This document shows, piece after piece, positions 42,580 through 51,055 of a stretch of DNA of 64,000 nt. The first letter of the stretch is position 1. Each line of letters starts with the position of its first letter. The position numbers and the translations under genes were made by a program. This stretch comes from Saprospiraceae bacterium (GTDB taxonomy: Bacteria > Bacteroidota > Bacteroidia > Chitinophagales > Saprospiraceae): NCBI GenBank assembly GCA_019187225.1, contig JABAQQ010000029.1, positions 22,099 through 86,098 of the forward strand, written 5' to 3'. Below the pieces are notes generated by a model, which was given only the letters and a program-made list of their open reading frames with translations, was not told where the DNA came from and searched no databases.

Positions 42580-43584
42580 TTATAAATTCAGCAGAAATCC
42601 GATCGTGAAGTTCGCATCCCAGTCGAACACGAACTGTTTGCAACCGGTGGCATCGGCAACGGCCTGGTAAATATTCAGACCCGATTTTTGCTTGGCTCCG
42701 TCGGGAGTATAATCGCCCGGAGCTTTCAGTACCGTGTACCGTTCCTTGCCGTTCCGGATTTGTTTGGCCAGTTCGTACGGTACGCCGCCTATGATAAAAC
42801 AGGTGCCGCGCAAATTAGCGGGGATTTGGCTCGCTTTGGTCTTAGCATCCTGATAAACAGTGGCGTCTGGCGTGTTGTCCTGGTAGTATTTGGCGCCGTA
42901 AGATTCGAGTGCGCCATTGGGCAACCACGAAATTTTGGTATTGCCCGAACCGATATCCACAACGAAGGCTTTGTTCCGGTAGGCATCAGGCAAGGCCGCG
43001 CGTAACGCGAGCCGGGCTTCCTGCTGCGGCGTCACTTCGTTCACAAAGTAACCCATGCCTTTCAACTGGGCGCTGATCTTTTCGGTGATCGCTTCTTTTT
43101 TGGCGCCTGAACTGATGACGAAATGAATGTCGCGGGCGCCCACGCCATACCCCACCATATCGGCGATGAATCGCTTCAGACCGCTTTTAATGTCCTCGTC
43201 TGTCGCCAGGTTTTCTTTTACAAGGCTCACGCCGAACTCGGCTTTTTCCAATTTCCAGTTCTTTTGGTTGTCCACTTTGATGATGAACGAGTTAAAACCT
43301 GTTGCACCCAATTCGACCACTCCTTTTAATTTACCGCCGGCAGGCGCCGGGGCGGTGAAATTGAACGGAGTAGGGGTGAACGAAGTGCCGGATTTTCCCC
43401 ACGACTCGCTCGTGCCGCCAGTTTGCTCACTGCCGGCAGTTGCGGGTTGTTCGGTAGCCGCCGGGCCGCCGACGTCGCCGCCGCTTTTGCCAAGGTCCGG
43501 GAAAAAATAACGCACGCCAAAAAAGATGGCGGCAACAATCGCAAGGGTGATCAGCAACCGGGAAAAAGTGGTTAATCGTGCCAT
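42580..43584 (-). CDS. Membrane-anchored actin-fold (Ppx/GppA-like) protein
   Basis: A 334-residue protein. The ATG at 43582-43584 gives MARLTTFSRLLITLAIVAA; upstream in-frame ATGs would bury the anchor. One transmembrane helix (9-28) is followed by a Gly/Pro/Thr-rich linker (about 35-80). The rest resembles an actin-like ATPase or exopolyphosphatase fold: a phosphate-1-like strand (VELGATGFNSFIIKVD), a phosphate-2-like strand (FVVDIGSGNTKISWL) and a GTCFIIGGVPYELA adenosine-like segment. Positive-inside topology would place this domain outside the cytoplasm, where ATP is absent, so it may bind another ligand or be inverted. The first phosphate loop lacks the usual Asp. Family assignment is tentative. 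Confidence 0.7.
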   Translation of the reverse strand: MARLTTFSRLLITLAIVAAIFFGVRYFFPDLGKSGGDVGGPAATEQPATAGSEQTGGTSESWGKSGTSFTPTPFNFTAPAPAGGKLKGVVELGATGFNSFIIKVDNQKNWKLEKAEFGVSLVKENLATDEDIKSGLKRFIADMVGYGVGARDIHFVISSGAKKEAITEKISAQLKGMGYFVNEVTPQQEARLALRAALPDAYRNKAFVVDIGSGNTKISWLPNGALESYGAKYYQDNTPDATVYQDAKTKASQIPANLRGTCFIIGGVPYELAKQIRNGKERYTVLKAPGDYTPDGAKQKSGLNIYQAVADATGCKQFVFDWDANFTIGFLLNL

Positions 43585-43752
43585 GGTATGTTTTTCTCTT
43601 GTTTTTGTGAAATGAATGTTTCGATTTGTATTGCCTTCATAATAGGCGGTACAAAATTGAAACAATTCGGGTAAACGGCGGAGGGTAATTTACAGGAATC
43701 GGACATCCTGCCGAAAACAAACTACCAATCTTAGTTCCCAATCGATTTTACC

Positions 43753-43760
43753 TACTTTTG
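43753..43760 (+). promoter_or_regulatory. -7 box TACTTTTG before the aminotransferase
   Basis: An exact TAnnTTTG match with a weak -33 (TTAG near 43731). The leader that follows contains ATCCTGTCA-type short repeats (about 43807-43840) right up to the start codon. Confidence 0.4.
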
Positions 43761-43846
43761 CCTCCGGCAGATCAAGTAAAAAAACTTTTACCTGCTCCCG
43801 CCCCAAATCCTGTCATTCTTATCAATCCTGTCAATCCTGTCTGTAA

Positions 43847-45058
43847 ATGACTGCTACAACGCAACAAAACATCCTGTCGCAACGTGTCCTCCACCTCGCC
43901 GAATCCGAAACCCTCAAAATGGCGCGTATGGCGCGCGAACTGCGCGCACTCGGCCACGACGTCATCAGCCTGAGCCTCGGCGAACCGGATTTCCAGACGC
44001 CCGATCACATCATAGACGCCGCATACCAGGCGATGAAAGACGGCTACACCAAATATACGCCTGTAGCCGGCCTGCCCGAACTGACGAAGGCCGTCAGTGA
44101 AAAATTCAAACGCGACAACAATCTGGATTACCGCCCGGAACAGATCGTAGTGAGCAACGGCGCCAAACAATCGGTCTATAACCTGTGCCAGGCGCTGCTC
44201 GACCCCGGCGACGAGGTAGTGATCTTTGCGCCCTATTGGGTATCTTATTGGGAAATCGTAAAACTCTCAGGCGGCGTGCCCGTACCCGTATATGCTGGTG
44301 TCGAACGCGATTTCAAACCCTCTCCTGCTCAAGTCGCAGCGGCTATCACCGAGCGCACCAAATTCATTATTTTTTCGTCTCCCTGCAACCCGACCGGCAC
44401 AGTCTTCACCCGTGAAGAATTGCAGGCTTATGCTGATGTGATCGCTCCTTTCGGGCACGTATTCATCGTGAGCGACGAGATCTATGAGTACATCAACTTC
44501 ACCCACGAACACGTCAGTATCGGCTCTTTTTCCAACGTAAAAGACCGCACCATCACCGTCAACGGTTTTGCCAAAGGATTTGCCATGACCGGCTGGCGGC
44601 TCGGCTACATGGGCGCGCCGAAATTCATCGCCGATGCCTGTACCAAGATCCAGGGACAAGTGACCAGCGGCGCTTCAGCCTTCGGTCAGAAAGCAGGAGC
44701 AATAGCGCTCATGAGCGACCTCGGCCCCACAGAAGCCATGCGCGAAGCCTTCCGGGAACGCCGCGACATTGTGCTTTCCATGCTCGAAGAGATACCCGGC
44801 ATAAAAGCCAACCACCCGGATGGGGCCTTTTACGTTTTCCCCGACGTCACTTCCTTTTTCGGAAAAACGGACGGTCACACAACGATTCGTAACGCCGACG
44901 ATTTTTGCGACTACATCATGTCCAATGCCTACGTCGGCCTCGTATCCGGCTCGGCTTTCGGCGACCCGAATTGTTTCCGCCTGAGTTATGCCGCATCGGA
45001 AGAACAACTGCGCGAAGCCCTCCGGCGGATGAAGGATGTGTTGGGAAGGCTGCGCTGA
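43847..45058 (+). CDS. PLP-dependent class I aminotransferase (aspartate type)
   Basis: A 403-residue cytosolic enzyme of fold type I that moves an amino group between an amino acid and a 2-oxoacid, most likely aspartate/2-oxoglutarate. The Schiff-base lysine is about K243 in NGFAKGFAMTGWRLGYMG. Other family motifs are the N-terminal ISLSLGEPDFQTPDHI, the cofactor-binding SNGAKQSVYNL, the substrate-proximal SSPCNPTGTVF with its Asn and the VSDEIYEYI Asp/Tyr pair, and the C-terminal Arg in CFRLSYAAS. Length is typical. It appears to be a single-gene transcript with a promoter about 90 bp upstream. Confidence 0.96.
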   Translation: MTATTQQNILSQRVLHLAESETLKMARMARELRALGHDVISLSLGEPDFQTPDHIIDAAYQAMKDGYTKYTPVAGLPELTKAVSEKFKRDNNLDYRPEQIVVSNGAKQSVYNLCQALLDPGDEVVIFAPYWVSYWEIVKLSGGVPVPVYAGVERDFKPSPAQVAAAITERTKFIIFSSPCNPTGTVFTREELQAYADVIAPFGHVFIVSDEIYEYINFTHEHVSIGSFSNVKDRTITVNGFAKGFAMTGWRLGYMGAPKFIADACTKIQGQVTSGASAFGQKAGAIALMSDLGPTEAMREAFRERRDIVLSMLEEIPGIKANHPDGAFYVFPDVTSFFGKTDGHTTIRNADDFCDYIMSNAYVGLVSGSAFGDPNCFRLSYAASEEQLREALRRMKDVLGRLR

Positions 45059-45289
45059 TAATGGCTTATCATTCGCGCATTTGACCGGTCGGGAAAGCAG
45101 GGAAAAAAATAAAGAAGGTCTTTACTGCAGTTCGCCGGAAACAAGGTCAGGTTTTGTTCATTATTTGTTCATTTCTTAGCTGCGGCTTGAGTATCTTAAC
45201 GGAGTCGCTTCCACTCCGGCCATTTGTTCCTATGACAACTCTGACGACATCGAACTATTCAAACCCGGTTAAACAATATCACCTCGATC

Positions 45290-46471
45290 ATGAAATTCCG
45301 GATCGCCTGCCTGCTCGTATGCTCTCCCCTGCTGCTTTTTTCCCATTGTAAAAAACATCAGGGAATGCCCGACATCAACCCACCCGGCACTGATACGACC
45401 GCTGCAGCGTTTTACTTCGGCGCCGACCTGTCTTATGTCAATGAAATGGAGGATTGCGGCGTGGTGTACAAGGAAAACGCCGCCGCAAAAGACCCCTACC
45501 GCATTTTTGCCGACAACAATTGCAAACTCGTCCGACTGCGGCTCTGGCACACGCCGGCATGGTACGATACGCTGAATTCCGGCAAACGGTATTCCGATTT
45601 CCGGGATGTAAAAAAAAGCATCCAACGGGCAAAAGCGGCCGGCATGTCCGTTCTGCTGGATTTTCATTTGTCCGACTTCTGGGCCGACCCCAGCCGGCAG
45701 TGGATACCTAAGGCCTGGGAACCGGTGGCGGACAACCTGCCCGTTTTAAAAGATTCCGTTTACAACTACATCGCTCAGACGCTCAGCAGTTTGAATGCTG
45801 AAGGTCTGTTGCCCGAAATGGTGCAGATCGGCAACGAAACCAACCGGGGCATCCTGCTTTCCCAGCAGGTGAACGACGCCGGCTGGGTGCTCGACTGGAA
45901 CCGCAACGGCCAATTGTTCAATTCGGCCATCCGCGCCGTGCGTGATTTGGAAAAAGCCACTGGAAAAAAAGTAAAAGTCGCCCTGCACATCGCCGGCCCC
46001 GCCGACGCCAAATGGCTCATGGAAGGCTTCAGGGACGCCGGTGTGACCGATTTCGACATGATCGGATTGTCGTACTATTGGGCCTGGCATAAACCCACGA
46101 CCATCAGCGATTGTGGGAATGTCATTACAGAATTGCGGCAAAAATATCCCGGAAAAGAGGTGATGATCTTCGAGACGGGTTATATCTGGACCACGCAATC
46201 GAACGATCAGGCGGGCAATATCATCAGCGAAGTGCATCCGGCATTTGCTCCCGCCAGTCCTGAAAACCAGCAAAAATGGCTCGTTGACCTCACCAAAGAG
46301 GTGATGAAACGCGGTGGCACGGGCGTCATTTACTGGGAACCGGCTTGGGTTTCATCGCCCTGCCGGACGCCCTGGGGACAAGGCTCACACCAGGAACACG
46401 CAACATTTTTCGACTTTCAAAACAATGTGCTGCCGAACGGAGGGATGTACTGGATGTCCCATAAGTATTGA
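45290..46471 (+). CDS. GH53 arabinogalactan endo-beta-1,4-galactanase, lipoprotein
   Basis: A 393-residue glycoside hydrolase. A lipoprotein signal (MKFRIACLLVCSPLLLFSHC) places it on a membrane, probably facing outward. The family 53 signature starts with FYFGADLSYVNEMEDCG and continues with CKLVRLRLWHTPAW and SVLLDFHLSDFWADP. The acid/base Glu is about E183 (MVQIGNETNRG) and the nucleophile about E295 (MIFETGYIW). Expected activity is endo-cleavage of beta-1,4-galactan. No SusC/SusD pair or other glycan-degrading gene adjoins it, so it is not part of a visible polysaccharide utilisation locus. Confidence 0.93.
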   Translation: MKFRIACLLVCSPLLLFSHCKKHQGMPDINPPGTDTTAAAFYFGADLSYVNEMEDCGVVYKENAAAKDPYRIFADNNCKLVRLRLWHTPAWYDTLNSGKRYSDFRDVKKSIQRAKAAGMSVLLDFHLSDFWADPSRQWIPKAWEPVADNLPVLKDSVYNYIAQTLSSLNAEGLLPEMVQIGNETNRGILLSQQVNDAGWVLDWNRNGQLFNSAIRAVRDLEKATGKKVKVALHIAGPADAKWLMEGFRDAGVTDFDMIGLSYYWAWHKPTTISDCGNVITELRQKYPGKEVMIFETGYIWTTQSNDQAGNIISEVHPAFAPASPENQQKWLVDLTKEVMKRGGTGVIYWEPAWVSSPCRTPWGQGSHQEHATFFDFQNNVLPNGGMYWMSHKY

Positions 46472-46476
46472 CCATT

Positions 46477-46620
46477 GGACATTGGACATTGGACATTGGA
46501 CATTGGACATTGGACATTGGACATTGGACATTGGACATTGGACATTGGACATTGGACATTGGACATTGGACATTGGACATTATAAATTAAAATTTATATT
46601 TATGTAATTTCCAATGACCA
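46477..46620. repeat. Fifteen GGACATT heptamers with degenerate inverted arm
   Basis: Fifteen exact tandem GGACATT units occupy 46477-46581. A ~28-bp AT-rich core follows, then a degenerate inverted arm (CCAATGACCAATGACCAATT) to about 46629. This is the same unit and layout as at 13154-13300, in mirror orientation, 33 kb away. It lies between the convergent GH53 and RNA-ligase-like genes, starting 6 bp after the GH53 stop. Confidence 0.95.
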
Positions 46621-46630
46621 ATGACCAATT

Positions 46631-47191
46631 TTAATGTTCAATTCCGGGGGCGAACGGAAACTGTTCTTCCACTTCCCATTTTCCCCGCACATTGCGCAGA
46701 AGGGTAAGTGCATCGGCTTGAAACTGCCGCTCATATTTTTTTTCGCGGAAACTGGCCCATACATCGGGGAAATCGCGTTCGTCCAAATCGCGGTGGGCAA
46801 TGGTCATGTGCGGGTGATAAGGCCGCTTGTTGCGGGGATCGGAAAATCCGAGTTCGCGTTCGAGGCAGGTAACGAGGTGATGAAAAAGTTGATTTAATAA
46901 CTTGTTTTTCACGAGTTTTATAAAAACGACACGGGGTGGAAATGCGCCGAAGCCGTCGAGTTCGACGGCAAAGAGAAATTGCCGTGCTGCAAAGCGGGAG
47001 AGGCATTTTTTCAGCGCATCGAGGTCGTGCTCCGGCCACCCGAACGGCGGTTGGAGCGTGAGGTGCGGCGGGCTGTTCAGGGCGTGTTGCGAGCCCCACT
47101 TTTCGGCAATGTGGCGTTTGAATGCCGCAACTTCCCTCTGCAACTCATCCGGAGGCAATAATGCGATGAAGAAAAGCGGATTTTTTTTCAC
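46631..47191 (-). CDS. 2'-5' RNA ligase/cyclic phosphodiesterase family protein
   Basis: A 186-residue protein with the two HxT motifs that define the 2H phosphoesterase fold: HLTLQPPFGW near residue 43 and HMTIAHRDL near residue 128. The start is a GTG at 47189-47191 (read as MKKNPLFFIALLPP); no ATG gives a complete N-terminal strand. Family members cleave 2',3'-cyclic phosphates or ligate RNA in vitro; the natural substrate here cannot be inferred. It follows the Uma2 gene by 3 bp on the same strand, so the two are likely co-transcribed. Confidence 0.88.
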   Translation of the reverse strand: MKKNPLFFIALLPPDELQREVAAFKRHIAEKWGSQHALNSPPHLTLQPPFGWPEHDLDALKKCLSRFAARQFLFAVELDGFGAFPPRVVFIKLVKNKLLNQLFHHLVTCLERELGFSDPRNKRPYHPHMTIAHRDLDERDFPDVWASFREKKYERQFQADALTLLRNVRGKWEVEEQFPFAPGIEH

Positions 47192-47194
47192 AGG

Positions 47195-47836
47195 TCACTC
47201 TTCGACTTGATCGAAGACGATCTTCTTATATATTTCTTTGAGTGTAACTTCCTGGCCGCCAATTTTAATACTTGCCTCCACCTTATCATAAACTGTATCG
47301 CTCCACAAGCCGGAGGATTCGTCTTTACTAAAAACTGTTATCTTTGGGAGGGTTGATTCAACCAGCAGGATCATTTTCATACTGGGAATGGTTTTGTAGG
47401 CAGGTAATTTATCGTTAATGTCGTGTTCACGAGTATTCTTAGACAGCACTTCAACAATGATGACGGGAGTCATTTCTGCATTCATGCCCGGACGGTATTG
47501 GTAGAATTGTACAGGCTCTGAAACAACTAAGGCATCCGGATTGTAAATTGCTCCAGTGGCCTCGACATAAACGGGGCGATTGCTGTTATGAGGAATGAAT
47601 TTTTCCGAATCCCAAAAAATATTTGCCAAAATACGAATAAAAGAAGTTGATATGCGGCTATGAGGATTAGTATCGTAACTCATGGCAATGATTTCATTGT
47701 TTTGGAATTCGGCATAGTATTCTGACGCCTCAATCAGCTCCCAATATTCTGCCTCGGTACCTGGGAAATGATGTATTCCCGGCCCTAAATCGGCGAGTTC
47801 ATATATAGTAATAGGAAATTTCGCAGCGGCCCCCAT
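47195..47836 (-). CDS. Uma2 family protein (PD-(D/E)XK fold)
   Basis: A 213-residue protein of the Uma2/DUF820 family, putative restriction-endonuclease-fold proteins common in Cyanobacteria and Bacteroidota. The N-terminal helix-rich part (TEAEYWELIEASEYYAEF) precedes the core: a Asp in the strand IYNPDALVVSEPV and the Glu in PVIIVEVLSKNTREHD, followed by YKTIPSMKMILLVES. The usual ExK lysine is replaced (EVL), as in many members. Function is unproven. A promoter (TATCTTTG) lies 16 bp upstream; the RNA-ligase-like gene follows at 3 bp. Confidence 0.88.
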   Translation of the reverse strand: MGAAAKFPITIYELADLGPGIHHFPGTEAEYWELIEASEYYAEFQNNEIIAMSYDTNPHSRISTSFIRILANIFWDSEKFIPHNSNRPVYVEATGAIYNPDALVVSEPVQFYQYRPGMNAEMTPVIIVEVLSKNTREHDINDKLPAYKTIPSMKMILLVESTLPKITVFSKDESSGLWSDTVYDKVEASIKIGGQEVTLKEIYKKIVFDQVEE

Positions 47837-47851
47837 GCACTAAATTTTCTC

Positions 47852-47859
47852 CAAAGATA
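47852..47859 (-). promoter_or_regulatory. -7 box TATCTTTG before the Uma2 gene
   Basis: An exact TAnnTTTG match on the minus strand, 16 bp before the Uma2 start codon. The -33 element is not obvious. It would drive the Uma2 plus RNA-ligase-like pair. Confidence 0.4.
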
Positions 47860-47895
47860 ATATCAGATAAGCTGAAAAAGCAAATAATATGCTTT

Positions 47896-49455
47896 TTAAG
47901 GCAATTGTCGCGGCGGCATATGCAACAACAAGGTATTTTCCCCGAAGTATTCCTTGAACGCAAGCGAGAAAGTGCCGGGGTTGGTGAAACCCACCAATTC
48001 GGAAATGGCTTGCGGCGTGCCGGCGCGTTTTTCAAGCAGGACCTTGGCTTTTTCCAATCGCATTTCACGGATGAGTTGCACGGGTTCCTTACCCGTCAGC
48101 ACTTTTAACTTCTTGGCATAGTGCGTTTTGGTCAGCTGCAACTTGCGGGCAATGTCGTCGGCCATAAAATCCGGTTCGGCGAGATGTTGTTCGATCATTT
48201 GGACCGAACGCTGGAGGAAAGGGTCATCCAGCGGGATACGGTTGTCAGTGAAATAGAGTTGCAGGAAACGGTTGAACTGCTCGTGTTTCACTTTGCGGGT
48301 ATCGAGCAGGCGCTGCACCGAAGCGTCGAATTCGTCGTCTATAACGGGGCGGGTAAACCAGGCATCGGCGCCTGCGCGCAAAGCGTCGAGTTTGCCGTCG
48401 TTGCCGAATTTGTCGGTCAGCAACACCACAGGAATGTGGTTGGTACGCTCGGACAATTTGATCTGACGGGCAATTTCGATGCCCGTGCGGCCATTGAGCA
48501 CCGCGTCGCACACCACGAGGTCGGGCAACAAATCGTTGGCCATTTGCAAGCCTTCGCTGGGCGAAGCTGCCGTCTCGATCTGAAAACGGTCGGATAACAG
48601 GGATTTCATATACAACACCACCTGGCGGTTGGGTTCGATGAGCAGGGCAATTTGTTCGGGTTTCGGACCGTGGTACAACAGGTAAGGATCAGGAGGCGCG
48701 GCGGTTACCGCCGTTTGTGCCGCTTCCACCGCCTCCACTGCTTGCGCGATGGCGTGTTCTTCGGCTTCCCGGCGCAGGTTGGTGCGCATCATATCCCATT
48801 CCAACTCCTTCTTTTCCAGCAACCTGCGCCATTGGTCGGCGTTTTTATAATAAGCGAACAGCAAAGCGATAAAAGCCAGTGCAACCACCCCACCCCACAC
48901 CATCGCCTTGTCGCGTTCGATGTGGAAATATCGGGATTGCTCGGCCACTTCTTTTTTCCGCAAGGTGACTATGGAATCGAGTTTGGTCTGCAGGCCAAGG
49001 GTTTCGGTGCGGCGCTGACGCGCTGCGATGGAATCCTGCGCGGCAGAGAGCAGTTGCTGGCAGGTGAGCGCCTGATCGGGCAATTCCCAGTTGCGGCATT
49101 CTTTGACCAAGACGGCAAACAAAGCAGCTTTTGTCTCCGGATTGGGATCCTTGCGGGCGTCGAGTTCGGCATCGGAAAGCAGGCGGGTGGCGCTGCGATC
49201 GTCGGAATTGGCCTTGTATATCCCCGAAATAAGCGTCAATATTTTCGGCGTAATGGGCAGGTGGTGACGCTTCAAAAACTCCCGGAGTCCCTCGGCCTCT
49301 ACCTGAGCCTGCTCATAACTGCCCGATTGCGAAAGTTGCGTCAGCAAAGTCACCCGGGCATTGAGCGTGTCTTTCACTGCTTTATCCTGACCGGCCATTG
49401 GCACGACCGCGCAAAGCAGCATCATGGAGAAAAGATATGTGGTCAACCGGCGCAT
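47896..49455 (-). CDS. Membrane-anchored AraC-type regulator with degenerate receiver domain
   Basis: A 519-residue protein. It has a signal peptide (MRRLTTYLFSMMLLCAVVPMAG), a helical TPR-like extracytoplasmic part (about 25-185), a transmembrane helix (about 195-213, VWGGVVALAFIALLFAYY) and a coiled linker. A receiver-like domain follows at about 270-390 and an AraC helix-turn-helix at about 415-519 (MADDIARKLQLTKTHYAKKLKVLTG, AISELVGFTNPGTFSLAFKEYFG). In the receiver the acidic pair reads EP (ALLIEPNRQ) and the conserved Lys is Arg (WFTRPV); only the Asp in LVVCDAVLNG remains. It resembles a hybrid two-component protein that has lost its kinase. DNA binding from the membrane is implied. 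Confidence 0.88.
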   Translation of the reverse strand: MRRLTTYLFSMMLLCAVVPMAGQDKAVKDTLNARVTLLTQLSQSGSYEQAQVEAEGLREFLKRHHLPITPKILTLISGIYKANSDDRSATRLLSDAELDARKDPNPETKAALFAVLVKECRNWELPDQALTCQQLLSAAQDSIAARQRRTETLGLQTKLDSIVTLRKKEVAEQSRYFHIERDKAMVWGGVVALAFIALLFAYYKNADQWRRLLEKKELEWDMMRTNLRREAEEHAIAQAVEAVEAAQTAVTAAPPDPYLLYHGPKPEQIALLIEPNRQVVLYMKSLLSDRFQIETAASPSEGLQMANDLLPDLVVCDAVLNGRTGIEIARQIKLSERTNHIPVVLLTDKFGNDGKLDALRAGADAWFTRPVIDDEFDASVQRLLDTRKVKHEQFNRFLQLYFTDNRIPLDDPFLQRSVQMIEQHLAEPDFMADDIARKLQLTKTHYAKKLKVLTGKEPVQLIREMRLEKAKVLLEKRAGTPQAISELVGFTNPGTFSLAFKEYFGENTLLLHMPPRQLP

Positions 49456-49694
49456 GGGACAATGCGTTTGTTATTCGTCATTTTGATATGAAGTCAAATG
49501 GGGGCATTGGAGTCATTAAAGCAGTTAAAAGGTAATTTTTGAGGGTCAACGACACCGCGTCACTACCAAAATTACAGTATCAAAAACAATGCTATTTTGG
49601 GGCCAAATCCGTTGAAACAGGCAAATTAAGGCAAACTTACACAAAAACCGGTTTTTTTGCAAAAAGAATGTTGAATCGCAAAAGGCTGTCTTGT

Positions 49695-49820
49695 AAGGTT
49701 GATGAAAGTTGATAAGGGTTGATGAAAGTTGATATTTTGCCCAAACGGTGTCAGATATTGCACTTATTTGCATCGAAAACCGACCCTCATCAACTTTAAT
49801 CAACCCTTATCAACCTTTTG
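49695..49820. repeat. Decamer GTTGATRARR array with inverted arm
   Basis: Four GTTGATRARR-type units at about 49698-49734 are mirrored at 49786-49817 by CATCAACTTT/AATCAACCCT/TATCAACC units, with a ~50-bp unique core. This is the main content of the 454-bp gap 49456-49909. The remainder has no convincing gene; a near-consensus -7 (TACATTTA, 49860-49867) may serve the ABC permease. Confidence 0.85.
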
Positions 49821-49909
49821 AGACACCCAATTATGACGTCCATTGACAAAAATGACGTGTACATTTACCACGGTTTTAAGAAGAAAATAACGCTCCGCCC
49901 AATCCAATC

Positions 49910-51004
49910 ATGTTCAATCTTAGAGGACAACTCACTCCAACGCAAAGCATTATCCTGGGCGTCGCAGGTGCGGCACTGATCATCGGTCTTTGGTGGCTGC
50001 TTGCCGAAATGCTCGCCGTGCCGGCCCTCGACTACCGCGCGCCCAACCTCGACGATCCGGCGCTGCAAAACCTCAACCGCGATTCGCTGCTCCGCGCCGA
50101 CAGCATCCAATTCGCCAACGCCAGGGAGGTGGGGAAAATTTATAAGATCCTGCCGACGCCGCTCCATGTCGTGCAAGCTTTTCCGAAACTCGCCGACGAA
50201 GACAAACTCGCCTCACATACTTTTCATTCCGTCTGGCTGAACCTCAAAGGTTATTTCTGGGCGGTCGTACTGTCGCTGCTGGTCGGCGGATTCATCGGAT
50301 TCATTCCCTTCTTCAATGGCCTCTTTGCCAAACCGGTGGATGCCCTGCGCTACCTGCCCATTTCGGCGCTCACAGGTTTATTCATGCTGTGGTTCGGTCT
50401 CGGCGACGGGATGAAAGTCGCTTTCCTCGCGTTCGGCATCCTCGTTTACATGATCCCCGTCATCGTGCAGCGCATCCGCGAAGTGGACGACGTGCACCTG
50501 CATACCACCCACACGCTCGGCGCCACCAACTGGCAGACCATGCGCGCGGTGTATCTGCCTTCGGTGTTCTCCAAATTCGTGGAAGACCTGCGCGTGCTGA
50601 CGGCCATTTCCTGGACCTACATCATCATCGCTGAAATACTCAACAACACGGGCGGCCTCGGTTCGCTTATTTACTGGCTGGCGCGGCGCGACAAGACCGA
50701 CAAAGTGTTCGCCGTGCTGCTGCTCATCATCGTCATCGGTATCCTGCAGGACCGGCTGTTCGTCTACCTCGACAAGCGGCTTTTCCCCTATAAATATTAC
50801 AAAACCAAAGCCGACGGGCTCCGGGAAGTGCAGACAGGCATTTATATCGTGCTCGGCGTGTTCGCGCTGGCGGTGTTGTTGCCGTTGTTTGTCAACATCC
50901 CCGCCGGTTTGCTGCTGCAGGGCGCGGGTCTGGTGATCCTGGCCGCCATAGGATTGATGGTAATGGGAGAGTTAAAGTTGTGGAAAGGGTTGCAGACGGC
51001 ATGA
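49910..51004 (+). CDS. ABC transporter permease (NitT/TauT type), orphan
   Basis: A 364-residue inner-membrane permease. The BPD_transp_1 core is at about 100-290, with transmembrane segments such as YFWAVVLSLLVGGFIGFIPFF and the cytoplasmic EAA-like loop (TTHTLGATNWQTMRAVYLPSVF). Closest in pattern to SsuC/TauC/NrtB permeases for nitrate, sulphonates or similar anions. Unusual features are a ~60-residue extracytoplasmic insert after the first helix (EMLAVPALDYRAPNLDD...) and two extra C-terminal helices (VLGVFALAVLLPLFVNI, AGLVILAAIGLMVMGEL). No ATPase or binding protein is adjacent, so its partners must lie elsewhere. Confidence 0.88.
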   Translation: MFNLRGQLTPTQSIILGVAGAALIIGLWWLLAEMLAVPALDYRAPNLDDPALQNLNRDSLLRADSIQFANAREVGKIYKILPTPLHVVQAFPKLADEDKLASHTFHSVWLNLKGYFWAVVLSLLVGGFIGFIPFFNGLFAKPVDALRYLPISALTGLFMLWFGLGDGMKVAFLAFGILVYMIPVIVQRIREVDDVHLHTTHTLGATNWQTMRAVYLPSVFSKFVEDLRVLTAISWTYIIIAEILNNTGGLGSLIYWLARRDKTDKVFAVLLLIIVIGILQDRLFVYLDKRLFPYKYYKTKADGLREVQTGIYIVLGVFALAVLLPLFVNIPAGLLLQGAGLVILAAIGLMVMGELKLWKGLQTA

Positions 51005-51024
51005 CCTTTCCTGCGCATTTTTTG

Positions 51025-51032
51025 TAATTTTG
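51025..51032 (+). promoter_or_regulatory. -7 box TAATTTTG before the second Uma2 gene
   Basis: An exact TAnnTTTG match 23 bp before the ATG at 51056, with TTTC near 51007 as a possible -33. It supports an independent transcript for the Uma2 gene and favours the ATG over the upstream TTG at 51044 as the start. Confidence 0.4.
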
Positions 51033-51055
51033 TCCAATAAAACTTGAGCCAAACT

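Noticed and set aside
49546-49803. 85-codon minus-strand frame in the decamer repeat region
   Set aside because: It spans the repeat arms and lacks a recognisable domain or plausible composition.
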